A DNA stretch of 64,000 nucleotides from Desulfobacula toluolica Tol2. Its GTDB lineage: Bacteria; Desulfobacterota; Desulfobacteria; Desulfobacterales; Desulfobacteraceae. A program made the translations under genes and the position numbers. This document shows positions 7,753 to 15,844 of the stretch, piece by piece. Below the pieces are notes generated by a model. It was given only the letters and a program-made list of their open reading frames with translations, made no database searches and was not told the origin of the DNA. Every line of letters begins with the position of its first letter. The first letter of the stretch is position 1. The stretch lies in contig NC_018645.1 of assembly GCF_000307105.1 (NCBI RefSeq), positions 5,032,001-5,096,000 on the forward strand, in the 5' to 3' direction.

Positions 7753-8622
7753 ATGACCACGGATATCCGCATAGCAATTGGCTTTAAAAATCATCGAAAA
7801 AGGAAACGGCTTACAAGATTACTCGGATTCGGGGCCGAAGTCTATCTTATCGACTTGTGGTTAACCGCTGCAATTGATTGTCCAAAGGGTATTTTGAGCG
7901 GTTGGGATGATATGGATATAGCAGATGCTTGTGGGTGGGAAAAAGAACCAAATATCCTTGTAGATGCATTGTTAGAATCAAAATGGCTTGATGAGGTGGA
8001 TGGGGTTTATCATCTTCATGACTGGGAAGATCACCAAGGATGGGTTTTCCGTTCTGAAGAAAGGAGTAAAATCGCCAAAAAAGCTGCGGAAACGAGATGG
8101 AAGAAAAGAAGAGGCGTAAAAGAGGACCAGGGTGTGCATACAAAGGGTAATGCTGTTAGCATGCAGGGTGCATGCGGAGAGCATGCCGACAGCAATGCCC
8201 CTTCTCCTTCTCCTTCTCCTTCTCCTACTCCTACCCCAATGGTAAATAATAATGCCGATTCATCCGAATCAGCTTCACGCGCACCTGAAAAATTTTACAG
8301 AACAAAAACCGGCAAAAAGTTAACAGGTAAACGTCTGGAGAGCTTTGAACACTTTTGGCGGGTTTTCAACTACAAAAAGGGCAAATCCGCAAGCGCTGAT
8401 TCCTGGCTCAAGATTCCGAGTCTGACTGATGCTTTGGTCAAAGAAATCATTTCAGCCGCAGAAATCGAAGCCTCCCGTCGGCCTGACCTGATCAAAAAAG
8501 GCCATTCCCCGAAATGGGCACAGGGCTGGCTGACAGAACGCCGGTGGGAAGATGAAGATTATTCTCATGGATCAGGGACTCTTCAACCGAAAAAGACAAT
8601 GATTTATGAGGTGACCGAATGA
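7753..8622 (+). CDS. Phage-type replisome organiser / replication initiation-like protein
   Basis: Encodes 289 residues. The N-terminal ~100 residues form a winged-helix-like module typical of phage replication proteins (RLLGFGAEVYLIDLWLTAAI, ending LHDWEDHQGWVFRSEERS). A basic stretch RWKKRRGVKE follows. A low-complexity linker of alternating Pro with Ser or Thr at about 150-165 is encoded by tandem CTTCTC-like repeats at 8200-8235. A C-terminal helical domain (WRVFNYKKGKSASADSWLKI) resembles the DNA-binding C-terminus of phage replication proteins. It overlaps the primase gene by four bases (ATGA), which supports a replication role. Confidence 0.75.
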   Translation: MTTDIRIAIGFKNHRKRKRLTRLLGFGAEVYLIDLWLTAAIDCPKGILSGWDDMDIADACGWEKEPNILVDALLESKWLDEVDGVYHLHDWEDHQGWVFRSEERSKIAKKAAETRWKKRRGVKEDQGVHTKGNAVSMQGACGEHADSNAPSPSPSPSPTPTPMVNNNADSSESASRAPEKFYRTKTGKKLTGKRLESFEHFWRVFNYKKGKSASADSWLKIPSLTDALVKEIISAAEIEASRRPDLIKKGHSPKWAQGWLTERRWEDEDYSHGSGTLQPKKTMIYEVTE

Positions 8623-10334
8623 TTGACCACAAAGAAGCTTTACGCCAGCATTATACGTCATTTGATGGGTTCTATTCCCATTATTTTCCGCAACATAAAG
8701 TACTGGCAAATGGTGAATGGCAAGTGCGCTGTCCATTTCATGACGACGGCACCCCGAGCATGTCAGTAAGCCCCCAGACTGGCCTTTTTAAATGCCATGG
8801 CTGCAACGCCCAGGGTGATTTTATAAAATTTTATATGATGAAAACTGGCAAAACTTTTAAAGAGGCCGTTGTTTCTATGTGTGAAGAAGCCGGAATAAAA
8901 ACGGTAGCTCCCAAACAAGAAAAAAGGAGAATTGAAAAAACTTATGACTACCTTGACGCGAATGGCGAAATTGTATCTCAGACCGTCAGATTTATGCCAA
9001 AAAGCTTCAGTCAAAGGGTTCCGAATGGTAACGGCTGGGATTGGTCGCTAAAAGGCATTAAAACGGTGATTTATAACCTGCCGGATGTGATCAAGTCTAA
9101 CCAGGTTCTTATTTTGGAGGGAGAAAAAGATTGCGATACCTCCAAGATCTATGGATATACAGCGACAACATGCCCCATGGGTGCTGGTAAGTGGCGGGAT
9201 GATTACAGCAAATACCTTTACGGCAAAGAAGTTGTATTGATACCGGACAATGACGGCCCCGGCATCAAACACATGATGGATATCGGAACCAAACTCAGGA
9301 AATATGCCAATGTTAAATGGTTCCAGTTTCCGGATAATGTAAAAATGCACAAAGGGTTTGATTTCACGGACTTTGTAAACTCTTTTGAAAATGAATTCGA
9401 GTGTATGAAGACCCTGGATGAACTTATCCGGGCGGCAAGAACTTTTGACCCGGCAAAAATAATAATCCCGGAGCCGGACACCGAAGAGAGCGAAAAAATC
9501 AAAGCGTGGATCATGTTATCACCTGGGGAGTTTTCAATCCGGGATCTTGATTATGATCTGAACATCAAAGATCCGGAACAAAAAATACACAGGATAAAAA
9601 TCCTTGAAAAATTTGTGGCTGAAAAGCTCCTGTCCAGGGAAGGAAAAAAACGGGGGTATTACCGGCCATATAAATCAGATCTTGAGAGGATGGATTTCAA
9701 GTTTGCTGATGACAAATTCCTTGATGTCTGGTTACCGTTTAAACTGCATGATCTTGTAGGACTGCTTCCCGGAAACATAGTGATTGTAGCAGGTGAACCA
9801 AACGCCGGAAAAACGGCTTTGCTTTTAAACCTTATCAAGGCCAACCGCAAAAGGTTTGATGTCCATTATTTCAATTCTGAAATGGGGTCCGGGGAATTAA
9901 AAACACGACTCAGTAAGTTTGATGATTTCCCCTCTTCCGACTGGAGCTTTAACGCTTATCACAGAGATTCAGATTTTGAAGATGTTATTTTCAAGGGTCC
10001 TAAAAGTCTGAACATCATTGATTTTCTTGAAGTACACGACAATTTTTATCTCATCGGAGATAAAATTAAAAAAATCCATGAAGCCCTGGATGGCGGGATT
10101 GCTGTTATTGCAGTCCAAAGAAACAAAGGGGCTGCTTTCGGCTTGGGCGGTCAGCGGACAATGGAAAAGGCCCGGTTGGTAATCAACATATCTCCGGGGA
10201 TAATACAAATCACAAAAGCAAAGAATTTTATAAATCCAGGAATCAATCCAAACTGGATGAAAGTCAATTTTAATCTTGTGAATGGATGCAAGTTCGTCAT
10301 GCAGGGCGGCGGCTGGTATCGAGAGGAAGCATAA
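8619..10334 (+). CDS. Phage/plasmid primase-helicase (CHC2 zinc finger, Toprim, RecA-like ATPase)
   Basis: Encodes 571 residues. The zinc-binding primase domain has CPFHDD near residue 38 and FKCHGC near residue 58. A Toprim-like region follows, with LILEGEKD at about 164 and VLIPDNDGPG at about 206. The C-terminal half is a RecA/DnaB-type ATPase with Walker A GEPNAGKTA at about 391 and a hydrophobic strand ending VIAVQRN that fits a Walker B/sensor region. This combination is that of bifunctional primase-helicases of phages and satellites. It begins inside the end of the replisome-organiser gene and should prime and unwind the excised element. Confidence 0.88.
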   Translation: MIDHKEALRQHYTSFDGFYSHYFPQHKVLANGEWQVRCPFHDDGTPSMSVSPQTGLFKCHGCNAQGDFIKFYMMKTGKTFKEAVVSMCEEAGIKTVAPKQEKRRIEKTYDYLDANGEIVSQTVRFMPKSFSQRVPNGNGWDWSLKGIKTVIYNLPDVIKSNQVLILEGEKDCDTSKIYGYTATTCPMGAGKWRDDYSKYLYGKEVVLIPDNDGPGIKHMMDIGTKLRKYANVKWFQFPDNVKMHKGFDFTDFVNSFENEFECMKTLDELIRAARTFDPAKIIIPEPDTEESEKIKAWIMLSPGEFSIRDLDYDLNIKDPEQKIHRIKILEKFVAEKLLSREGKKRGYYRPYKSDLERMDFKFADDKFLDVWLPFKLHDLVGLLPGNIVIVAGEPNAGKTALLLNLIKANRKRFDVHYFNSEMGSGELKTRLSKFDDFPSSDWSFNAYHRDSDFEDVIFKGPKSLNIIDFLEVHDNFYLIGDKIKKIHEALDGGIAVIAVQRNKGAAFGLGGQRTMEKARLVINISPGIIQITKAKNFINPGINPNWMKVNFNLVNGCKFVMQGGGWYREEA

Positions 10335-10336
10335 GT

Positions 10337-10630
10337 ATGTTGGAAAAATCATGTTGGAACTGTTCACTGCTTTCATTGGACGGTTTCCCGGGCCTTTGTA
10401 ATTGGTATCCGGAAAGTAAACTTATTCCGGTTTCGATTATTGATGAGGGGTGTAAGCAATTCAAGCTTAATCCTTCTCCCCTGGACAAACGAATAAATGA
10501 ACTTTGGAATCATGCCCATGCCATGGCTGATTTTACAGACAGTAACAAGGCGCCGTTCAAAGAAAGAAAGGTTCTTGTTCCTGCAATTTTCAGCATCGGA
10601 AAAACAATTGACAGGCTAAAGGAAAAATAG
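10337..10630 (+). CDS. Small cysteine-containing hypothetical protein, 97 aa
   Basis: The ATG at 10337 lies two bases after the primase-helicase stop; the frame is open further upstream but only inside that gene. The N-terminus has four cysteines in a probable zinc-binding knuckle (CWNC...LCNWYP...GCKQF). The C-terminus is basic and helical. I do not recognise a named family. Its position immediately behind the primase suggests an accessory replication or DNA-binding role, but this is only inference. Confidence 0.6.
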   Translation: MLEKSCWNCSLLSLDGFPGLCNWYPESKLIPVSIIDEGCKQFKLNPSPLDKRINELWNHAHAMADFTDSNKAPFKERKVLVPAIFSIGKTIDRLKEK

Positions 10631-10774
10631 CTGAGAATTTACCGGTGCAGATCTGATTCTGGTTGAAGGCCCAAGAAGTGGAGAAGCCATTCACTGACTA
10701 ACGGACATGTATTAAAAACAACCGAGTCCGGGCAATAAGGTCCGGGCTTAAATCATAAAACAAAGGAAAACACC

Positions 10775-11182
10775 ATGAACAAAGATTTAAATGCGGCAAG
10801 AGAACTTTTAAAAAACATCCATCCTGAAAATGATTTTGGTATTGATCAGGATAATAATTTTGACCCGGTGATTGTTACCGAGCATCCAGACTACACGGTT
10901 ATGGTATCCGCCAATGATTTTGGTGATGCTGAACCGCTGGTTGAAATTATCAGGAATGAAGATCTTCTGAAACTCTATGGTTACACGGTCCGGTGTTCTG
11001 AAGGTGATCCTGCCTTTGATGATTTTGATGGAAATCTTTTAAGGCTGGGAAATAATGACATAGAAAGCACTTTTGTTGATCTGTTCAATGTACTTGTAAC
11101 TATCGGCAGGAATAATGTTTGTCGGGTCATGGATTATGAAACCTATTTGAGAAAAACAAAGCCTAAGCTGACAATCGTTTAA
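10775..11182 (+). CDS. Hypothetical acidic protein, 135 aa
   Basis: AAAGGA precedes ATG 10775 by about nine bases. The product is acidic (N-terminus rich in Asp and Asn), with no signal peptide, membrane helix or recognised motif. The 144-base gap before it holds a GTCCGGGC direct repeat that could form a weak hairpin. The gene sits between the primase-helicase and the intein-bearing helicase, so it is part of the early replication region. Confidence 0.6.
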   Translation: MNKDLNAARELLKNIHPENDFGIDQDNNFDPVIVTEHPDYTVMVSANDFGDAEPLVEIIRNEDLLKLYGYTVRCSEGDPAFDDFDGNLLRLGNNDIESTFVDLFNVLVTIGRNNVCRVMDYETYLRKTKPKLTIV

Positions 11183-11258
11183 ACCTGATAAAGAGAAGCC
11201 TGCCCAAGGCCTTACACCCTGGACAGGCAAAACAAAAAGCTGACGGAAGGGACTTTTA

Positions 11259-13616
11259 ATGGAATTTGAGTTAAAAAACAAGCTTTATCTTTCCGGTATG
11301 AAACCAGAAACCCGGAGAGAGATCCGGGCCAAGTTGACAATGCCGAATCCGAAATTTCAGGAAGCGGAAAAAATGGGCCGGGCCACCTGGGATCTGGAAC
11401 GGCAGTTGAAATTTTACCAGGATGATGAAGACACCCTGATTTGTCCCCGTGGTGCAGCCAGGCAAATTTATATGCTTTGTCAACGGCATGGTGAAGATAT
11501 CCATATCATTGACGATCGGCGAACCCTGAAACCGGTTGATTTTACTTTTTATGGATCACTCAGGCCGTTACAGCAGCCAGCAGTTGAGAATGTTCTATCA
11601 AAAGACTTCGGTCTCCTGGAAGCCGGGACCGGAGCCGGGAAAACGGTCATGGGGTTATACTTGATTGCCGACAGAAAACAGCCAGCGTTAATTGTGGTGC
11701 ATACCAAAGAACTGTTGAATCAATGGCTTGACCGGATTGAACAGTTTCTGAAGATCCCCAGGGCAGATATCGGGGTCATCGGTGGCGGTAAGTTCAAGAT
11801 CAGGGACCGGATCACGGTTGCTATGATCCAGACCCTTGTGAAAAAAGTTGACCAGGTGGTACCTCATATCGGGTATCTTGTTCTGGATGAATGTTTCCCA
11901 GCAGGCGTTTTAATAAGTACACCAACCGGACAAATAAAAATTCAAGCTATCCGAGTCGGGGATAAGGTCAAAGGTTATGACCACCAGACAAACCAAGTGG
12001 TGGATACAACCGTTCGTCATGTTTTTAGACGAAAAGCCAGAACTCTTTGCCGGGTACTTTTCAATGATGGAACCACACTGATTTGTACACCAGGCCACCC
12101 TTTCTTTAACGGGGAGAGATATATTCCCGCGGTTGAATTGCAAAAAAAACAGATTGTATGGAGGTATCGGAATGAAAATTCTAACTGTGCCATGTGCAGT
12201 ATGCGGAAAATTGATTCAGTGCAAGGGGAGCAAACCATGGCGGACATCCCTGGAACAAGCAAAAGCAGGCCGGGCGTGTTGTTCTCAAGAGTGTGTGAAT
12301 GTTCTAAAACAAGCCGGATACAGGAAGGGCGGAGAATTTCTTGCGAAATACAATCGGAATCAAGGCCGTGTGAACAAAATTATAAACAATCCAATGAAGA
12401 ATCCCAAAGCGGTTGCCAATATGCTGAAGGCGAAACGGAAAAACGGAACGTTAAGGATTTGTCCGAACAACAGGGGTGGAAATGGGAAGGGGCCGACAAA
12501 ACCTCAGAAAGACCTTGCAATGGCTTTAGGATGGCAGATGGAGTTTCCAGTCAAGACAGCCCCACATATACCAAAGGGTTCACGCCGGGCATGGTTGGGA
12601 GAACGCAGCCTTCCGACCTGTTACAAACTGGATATTGCAAATCCGGAACTCAAAATAGGTGTAGAGATAGACGGGATCAGCCATACAGGAAAAAGGCGAA
12701 AACTCGATCAAAAGAAAAATGCACATTTGAAAAGCTTAGGGTGGCAAGTGTTGAGATTATCGAACAAACAAGTGGAGGCGGATTTGGCGGGGTGTGTCCG
12801 GACGGTCATGTCTACAATATAGAAACCGGGACCGGCAATTATTTTGCTGGCGATATACTTGTCCACAATTGCCACCGGGCACCTGCCATGCAGTATGTCA
12901 AAACTATTGAACAGTTCGATTGTAAATACATGACCGGATTGACGGCAACGCCCTGGAGAAGGGACGGTTTGTCAAAAGTTATCTTCTGGCATATCGGCGA
13001 TGTGACCGGCCGGATTGATAAAGCGGATCTGTTAAAAAACGGGAATCTTTGCCCGGCTGAAGTCCATTGGATTAAGACCGAGTTTGACACCACAGTAAAT
13101 GCAAGCGACGATTATTCAAAGGCCCTGTCTGAACTGACAGAGGATCATGACAGAAACCGGCTTATCTGTGATACCGTAGCCAAACATGATGGTACCGGGA
13201 TCAGTCTTATCCTTTCTGACCGAAAAAGCCATTGCCAGGTCCTCCATGACATCATGTCCCAGGAAAACGGTATCAAGTCCGAAGTCTTAACCGGTTCCAC
13301 TTCTCCCAGGGAACGGGAAAGAATTATTGAAGATCTGCAGCAAGGACAATGCAGATACCTGATTGCAACCGGCCAGCTTATTGGAGAGGGCTTTGACCTG
13401 CCCGGTATATCTTCCGTATTCCTGGGGACCCCGGTCAAATTCTCAGGGCGGCTTATTCAATATATCGGTCGGGCTTTACGTTCGGCACCAGGTAAGGACA
13501 AGGCTATTATCTATGATTTTGTGGATATGTTGAATCCTGTCTTCACCGCATCAGCAAAAGCCAGAGTTTCAACATATGAGAATCAGGGGATCGTCTCCTG
13601 TAAACATGCAGCATAA
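11259..13616 (+). CDS. SF2 (DEAD/DEAH-like) helicase interrupted by an intein
   Basis: The frame is 785 codons without a stop. The N-extein (residues 1-211) holds a Walker A (EAGTGAGKTVMG, about 125) and ends at LVLDE. The C-extein resumes at CHRAPAMQ, so the Walker B/DECH box is split by an insertion of 326 residues (11892-12869). The C-extein (248 residues) has TGLTATPWRRDG (motif III) and RLIQYIGRALRSAPGKD (motif VI). The spliced product would be about 459 residues, a normal length for phage SF2 helicases of the UvsW/RAD3-like type. Helicase activity requires removal of the insert, because the insert lies inside motif II. GGAAGG precedes the start by about nine bases. Confidence 0.9.
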   Translation: MEFELKNKLYLSGMKPETRREIRAKLTMPNPKFQEAEKMGRATWDLERQLKFYQDDEDTLICPRGAARQIYMLCQRHGEDIHIIDDRRTLKPVDFTFYGSLRPLQQPAVENVLSKDFGLLEAGTGAGKTVMGLYLIADRKQPALIVVHTKELLNQWLDRIEQFLKIPRADIGVIGGGKFKIRDRITVAMIQTLVKKVDQVVPHIGYLVLDECFPAGVLISTPTGQIKIQAIRVGDKVKGYDHQTNQVVDTTVRHVFRRKARTLCRVLFNDGTTLICTPGHPFFNGERYIPAVELQKKQIVWRYRNENSNCAMCSMRKIDSVQGEQTMADIPGTSKSRPGVLFSRVCECSKTSRIQEGRRISCEIQSESRPCEQNYKQSNEESQSGCQYAEGETEKRNVKDLSEQQGWKWEGADKTSERPCNGFRMADGVSSQDSPTYTKGFTPGMVGRTQPSDLLQTGYCKSGTQNRCRDRRDQPYRKKAKTRSKEKCTFEKLRVASVEIIEQTSGGGFGGVCPDGHVYNIETGTGNYFAGDILVHNCHRAPAMQYVKTIEQFDCKYMTGLTATPWRRDGLSKVIFWHIGDVTGRIDKADLLKNGNLCPAEVHWIKTEFDTTVNASDDYSKALSELTEDHDRNRLICDTVAKHDGTGISLILSDRKSHCQVLHDIMSQENGIKSEVLTGSTSPRERERIIEDLQQGQCRYLIATGQLIGEGFDLPGISSVFLGTPVKFSGRLIQYIGRALRSAPGKDKAIIYDFVDMLNPVFTASAKARVSTYENQGIVSCKHAA
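11892..12869 (+). mobile_element. Intein in the helicase DECH box
   Basis: The insertion begins with Cys1 (CFPAGVLISTPTGQIKIQAI, block A). It has block B with the TxxH motif in GTTLICTPGHPFF. It ends with block F/G sequences HVYNIETGTGNYFAGDILVHN, followed by Cys+1 of the extein. All four canonical splicing residues (Cys1, His in block B, terminal Asn, Cys+1) and the penultimate His are present, so it should splice. The host frame between about 12172 and 12735 looks unlike protein: Ser, Gln, Glu, Lys, Arg and Cys rich, with few hydrophobic clusters. That stretch is read productively in the +1 frame (endonuclease 12172-12822). Confidence 0.93.
12172..12822 (+). CDS. Out-of-frame homing endonuclease nested in the intein (Vsr/EDxHD-like)
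   Basis: Encodes 216 residues in the +1 frame relative to the helicase. GGAGG sits seven bases before ATG 12172, inside the intein coding sequence. The N-terminus has a zinc-knuckle-like cysteine set (CAVCGKLIQCKG, then CCSQEC). A basic DNA-binding middle follows. The C-terminal catalytic domain (about 135-205) contains YKLDIANPELKIGVEIDG, a His two residues further on (ISH), an Asp in KLDQKKN and LKSLGWQVLRLSNKQV. This is the pattern of Vsr/PD-(D/E)XK-fold endonucleases and fits the E, D, x, H, D signature described for intein-associated free-standing endonucleases. The frame ends with TAG 12820, within bases that also encode the intein block F. Confidence 0.88.
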   Translation: MKILTVPCAVCGKLIQCKGSKPWRTSLEQAKAGRACCSQECVNVLKQAGYRKGGEFLAKYNRNQGRVNKIINNPMKNPKAVANMLKAKRKNGTLRICPNNRGGNGKGPTKPQKDLAMALGWQMEFPVKTAPHIPKGSRRAWLGERSLPTCYKLDIANPELKIGVEIDGISHTGKRRKLDQKKNAHLKSLGWQVLRLSNKQVEADLAGCVRTVMSTI

Positions 13617-13634
13617 AAAAAAGGAATAAAAAAA

Positions 13635-13733
13635 ATGACTGAAACAGCAGAAATCAAACAAGCCAAGGAAAACCTGGAAATACTAATCAACCGTCAAGCA
13701 GGTGTCAAGCATGCCAAAATTAAAATTCAATGA
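13635..13733 (+). CDS. Very small hypothetical protein, 32 aa
   Basis: ATG 13635 follows AAGGAATAAAAAAA, a plausible ribosome binding site. The stop at 13731-13733 overlaps the start of the next gene by 23 bases. It may encode a short peptide or serve to couple translation of the downstream terminase genes. There is no recognisable motif. Confidence 0.35.
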   Translation: MTETAEIKQAKENLEILINRQAGVKHAKIKIQ

Positions 13734-14310
13734 TCGTGAACTGTTACGGTTGATTGACAAAGAAAAATTAAGTCAATCAGCCGCAGCTAAAAAACTGGGC
13801 GTTACCCGGCAGGCAGTAAACCTACGTCTGCAGCAACTGCGGGGTAAAACTACCCGAGCAGTTGTTGCTAAAAAGGTTGAAGAATGCGTGGACCAGAAAC
13901 TTGATGCCGTGGCCCAATTGCAGAAGATAAACGGCTATGCAAATGAACTTTTGGACCTGTGCATGGCTTGGGGGAGGGGTGATGATGAGGCCCTTCAAAT
14001 TCTGGAATCCCAGCACCAAACCCGGAAGGTTCGTATCGGGGATGAAGAGATTGAGGTCACAGAGTTTAAATTCAAAGACCCTCGGGAATTGGCCCTGAAA
14101 GCCATGGCCGAAATCCGGGGACAAATGAAGCTGCAGCTTGAAATATTCCAGGCGCTTTATGATCTGAAGGCAGCGGAAGAATTTCAACAGGAAATATTAC
14201 AGGCAATCGGAGAGGTTTCACCAGATGTTAGAACAAAGATCATTCATAAACTCAACGAAAAACGCGCTATTCGATCAGCTGTTAGATTCACTGAATCAAC
14301 AGTTCGATAA
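13711..14310 (+). CDS. Terminase small subunit-like HTH protein
   Basis: Encodes 199 residues from ATG 13711; a GTG at 13702 is an in-frame alternative. The N-terminus is a helix-turn-helix (LSQSAAAKKLGVTRQAVNLR, about residues 15-40). The remainder is mainly helical and includes an acidic central region. Small terminases have this layout: an N-terminal HTH that binds the packaging site, then an oligomerisation core and a C-terminal segment that contacts the large subunit. The gene overlaps the start of the large terminase by 86 bases, which strongly supports the pairing. The family assignment is from context plus architecture. Confidence 0.7.
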   Translation: MPKLKFNDRELLRLIDKEKLSQSAAAKKLGVTRQAVNLRLQQLRGKTTRAVVAKKVEECVDQKLDAVAQLQKINGYANELLDLCMAWGRGDDEALQILESQHQTRKVRIGDEEIEVTEFKFKDPRELALKAMAEIRGQMKLQLEIFQALYDLKAAEEFQQEILQAIGEVSPDVRTKIIHKLNEKRAIRSAVRFTESTVR

Positions 14311-15832
14311 TGGCGACGCCGGGAAGTTCGGTATCTACCAGCAGGACCCGGTTGGATTTGGCGAAAGGGTTCTTCATGAGACCTACACGGATGACGTCAA
14401 GCGCATGATGGAATCGGTTCGGGATTTTCCCATAACCATTGCAAAGTCAGCCAATGCCACAGGCAAGACTCATGCAGCCGCCAGGGTTGCCGTGTGGTTC
14501 TACAAATCCTTTCCGGATTCCCAAATATATACAGCAGCTGCCCCACCGGAATCCAACTTAAAAAAGCTTTTATGGGGTGAAATTGGCAGCCTTACCGAGA
14601 AATGCCCAGATTTGTTCAAGGCAGATACCCTGAAGAACCTGCATATTGAAAGATCTGCGCAATCCTTTGTTACAGGGGTAACCATACCGATGTCCGGGAC
14701 AGAAGCCCAAAGACAAGCCAAATTTTCCGGAAAACATGCACCCTACTTGCTTTTCATACTTGATGAGGGCGATGCCATCCCAGACGAAGTATACACCGCC
14801 ATTGAATCCTGTCTTTCTGGTGGCCATGGCCGCCTTCTGGTCATGTTTAACCCACGTTCGGAATCAGGAGAAGTATACCGGATGGAACGGGATGGCCGGG
14901 CAAATGTAGTGGCTCTCAGCGCTTTTAATCACCCAAATGTGGTTTCAGGGGAGGATCGCATTCCTGGGGCTGTTACCCGTGCAATCACGGTCCGGAGAAT
15001 CAACCAATGGTGTCGATCTTTGGCTGACGGGGAACAGCCGGATTCAGAGTGTTTTGAACTGCCTGATTTTCTGGTGGGAGAGGTTGCAAAAAAACAGAAC
15101 GGTGTCCCATATCCACCCTTGAAGGCCGGGTTATATAAGATCATGGAGCCTGTCTTTTCGGTCATGGTCCTTGGACAGTATCCGGCACAAAGTACAACTG
15201 CCTTGATCTCCAAAGAATGGATCAACGCGGCCCGTACCAGGTGGGATACCTATGTTCTGGAACATGGGGAAACCCCGCCAGCCTACACCCAGGCCGTCAT
15301 GGGTCTCGATGTAGCGGAATTCGGCAGCGATTCAAATGCAGTCTGCTTCCGGTATGGCGGATTCGTTGAACGCCTTATCTCTTGGGCAGGCGTGGACACC
15401 ATGACAACAGCAGACCGGGCCGTAGCAGAATATAAAGGCAGATCCGTTCAATTTTGCAATGTGGACGGCACCGGAATCGGCGCAGGTGTCGCTCCTGCCA
15501 TGCAAAGAAACGGCTGTATTGCAAATTCCGTTAAAGTGGCATCCAGACCAACAGAATCAACTGAGATGGGGGAATTTCATATCCTGCGGGATCAGCTTTG
15601 GTGGGCATGCCGGGAATGGCTACGGACTGATTCAGGAGCGATGCTGCCGCCTGATGAAGGGCTTGTGGAAGAACTCATGATTGCAACGTATGAGGTCGTC
15701 AATGGCAAGATTCGGGTTATGCAGAAGTCCACCATGCGGGATGTCTTGAAGAGGTCCCCGGACCGGGCAGACGCGCTTTGTTTGTCCTTTGCGCCCGAAG
15801 ATAAATCCGGGCGAATTTTTCCATATTTATAA
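14225..15832 (+). CDS. Terminase large subunit
   Basis: Encodes 535 residues. The ATPase domain has the Walker A variant KSANATGKTHAA (about 76-87) and a Walker B LLFILDEGD (about 176-184). The nuclease domain (RNase H-like) begins near 355 with GLDVAEFGSDSNAV, followed by NVDGTGIGAGV and the C-terminal SPDRADALCLSF, which give the usual acidic residues. Length and motif order match phage large terminases. No portal, protease or capsid gene follows, which is unusual for a prophage. The element could package itself using another phage's capsids, or the gene may be a relic retained for another use. Confidence 0.9.
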   Translation: MLEQRSFINSTKNALFDQLLDSLNQQFDNGDAGKFGIYQQDPVGFGERVLHETYTDDVKRMMESVRDFPITIAKSANATGKTHAAARVAVWFYKSFPDSQIYTAAAPPESNLKKLLWGEIGSLTEKCPDLFKADTLKNLHIERSAQSFVTGVTIPMSGTEAQRQAKFSGKHAPYLLFILDEGDAIPDEVYTAIESCLSGGHGRLLVMFNPRSESGEVYRMERDGRANVVALSAFNHPNVVSGEDRIPGAVTRAITVRRINQWCRSLADGEQPDSECFELPDFLVGEVAKKQNGVPYPPLKAGLYKIMEPVFSVMVLGQYPAQSTTALISKEWINAARTRWDTYVLEHGETPPAYTQAVMGLDVAEFGSDSNAVCFRYGGFVERLISWAGVDTMTTADRAVAEYKGRSVQFCNVDGTGIGAGVAPAMQRNGCIANSVKVASRPTESTEMGEFHILRDQLWWACREWLRTDSGAMLPPDEGLVEELMIATYEVVNGKIRVMQKSTMRDVLKRSPDRADALCLSFAPEDKSGRIFPYL

Positions 15833-15844
15833 GAGAGGTATTAA

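Noticed and set aside
8200-8235. CTTCTC tandem repeat as a phase-variable tract
   Set aside because: The unit is a hexamer within a Pro-rich linker, so copy changes would keep the frame; it only alters linker length.
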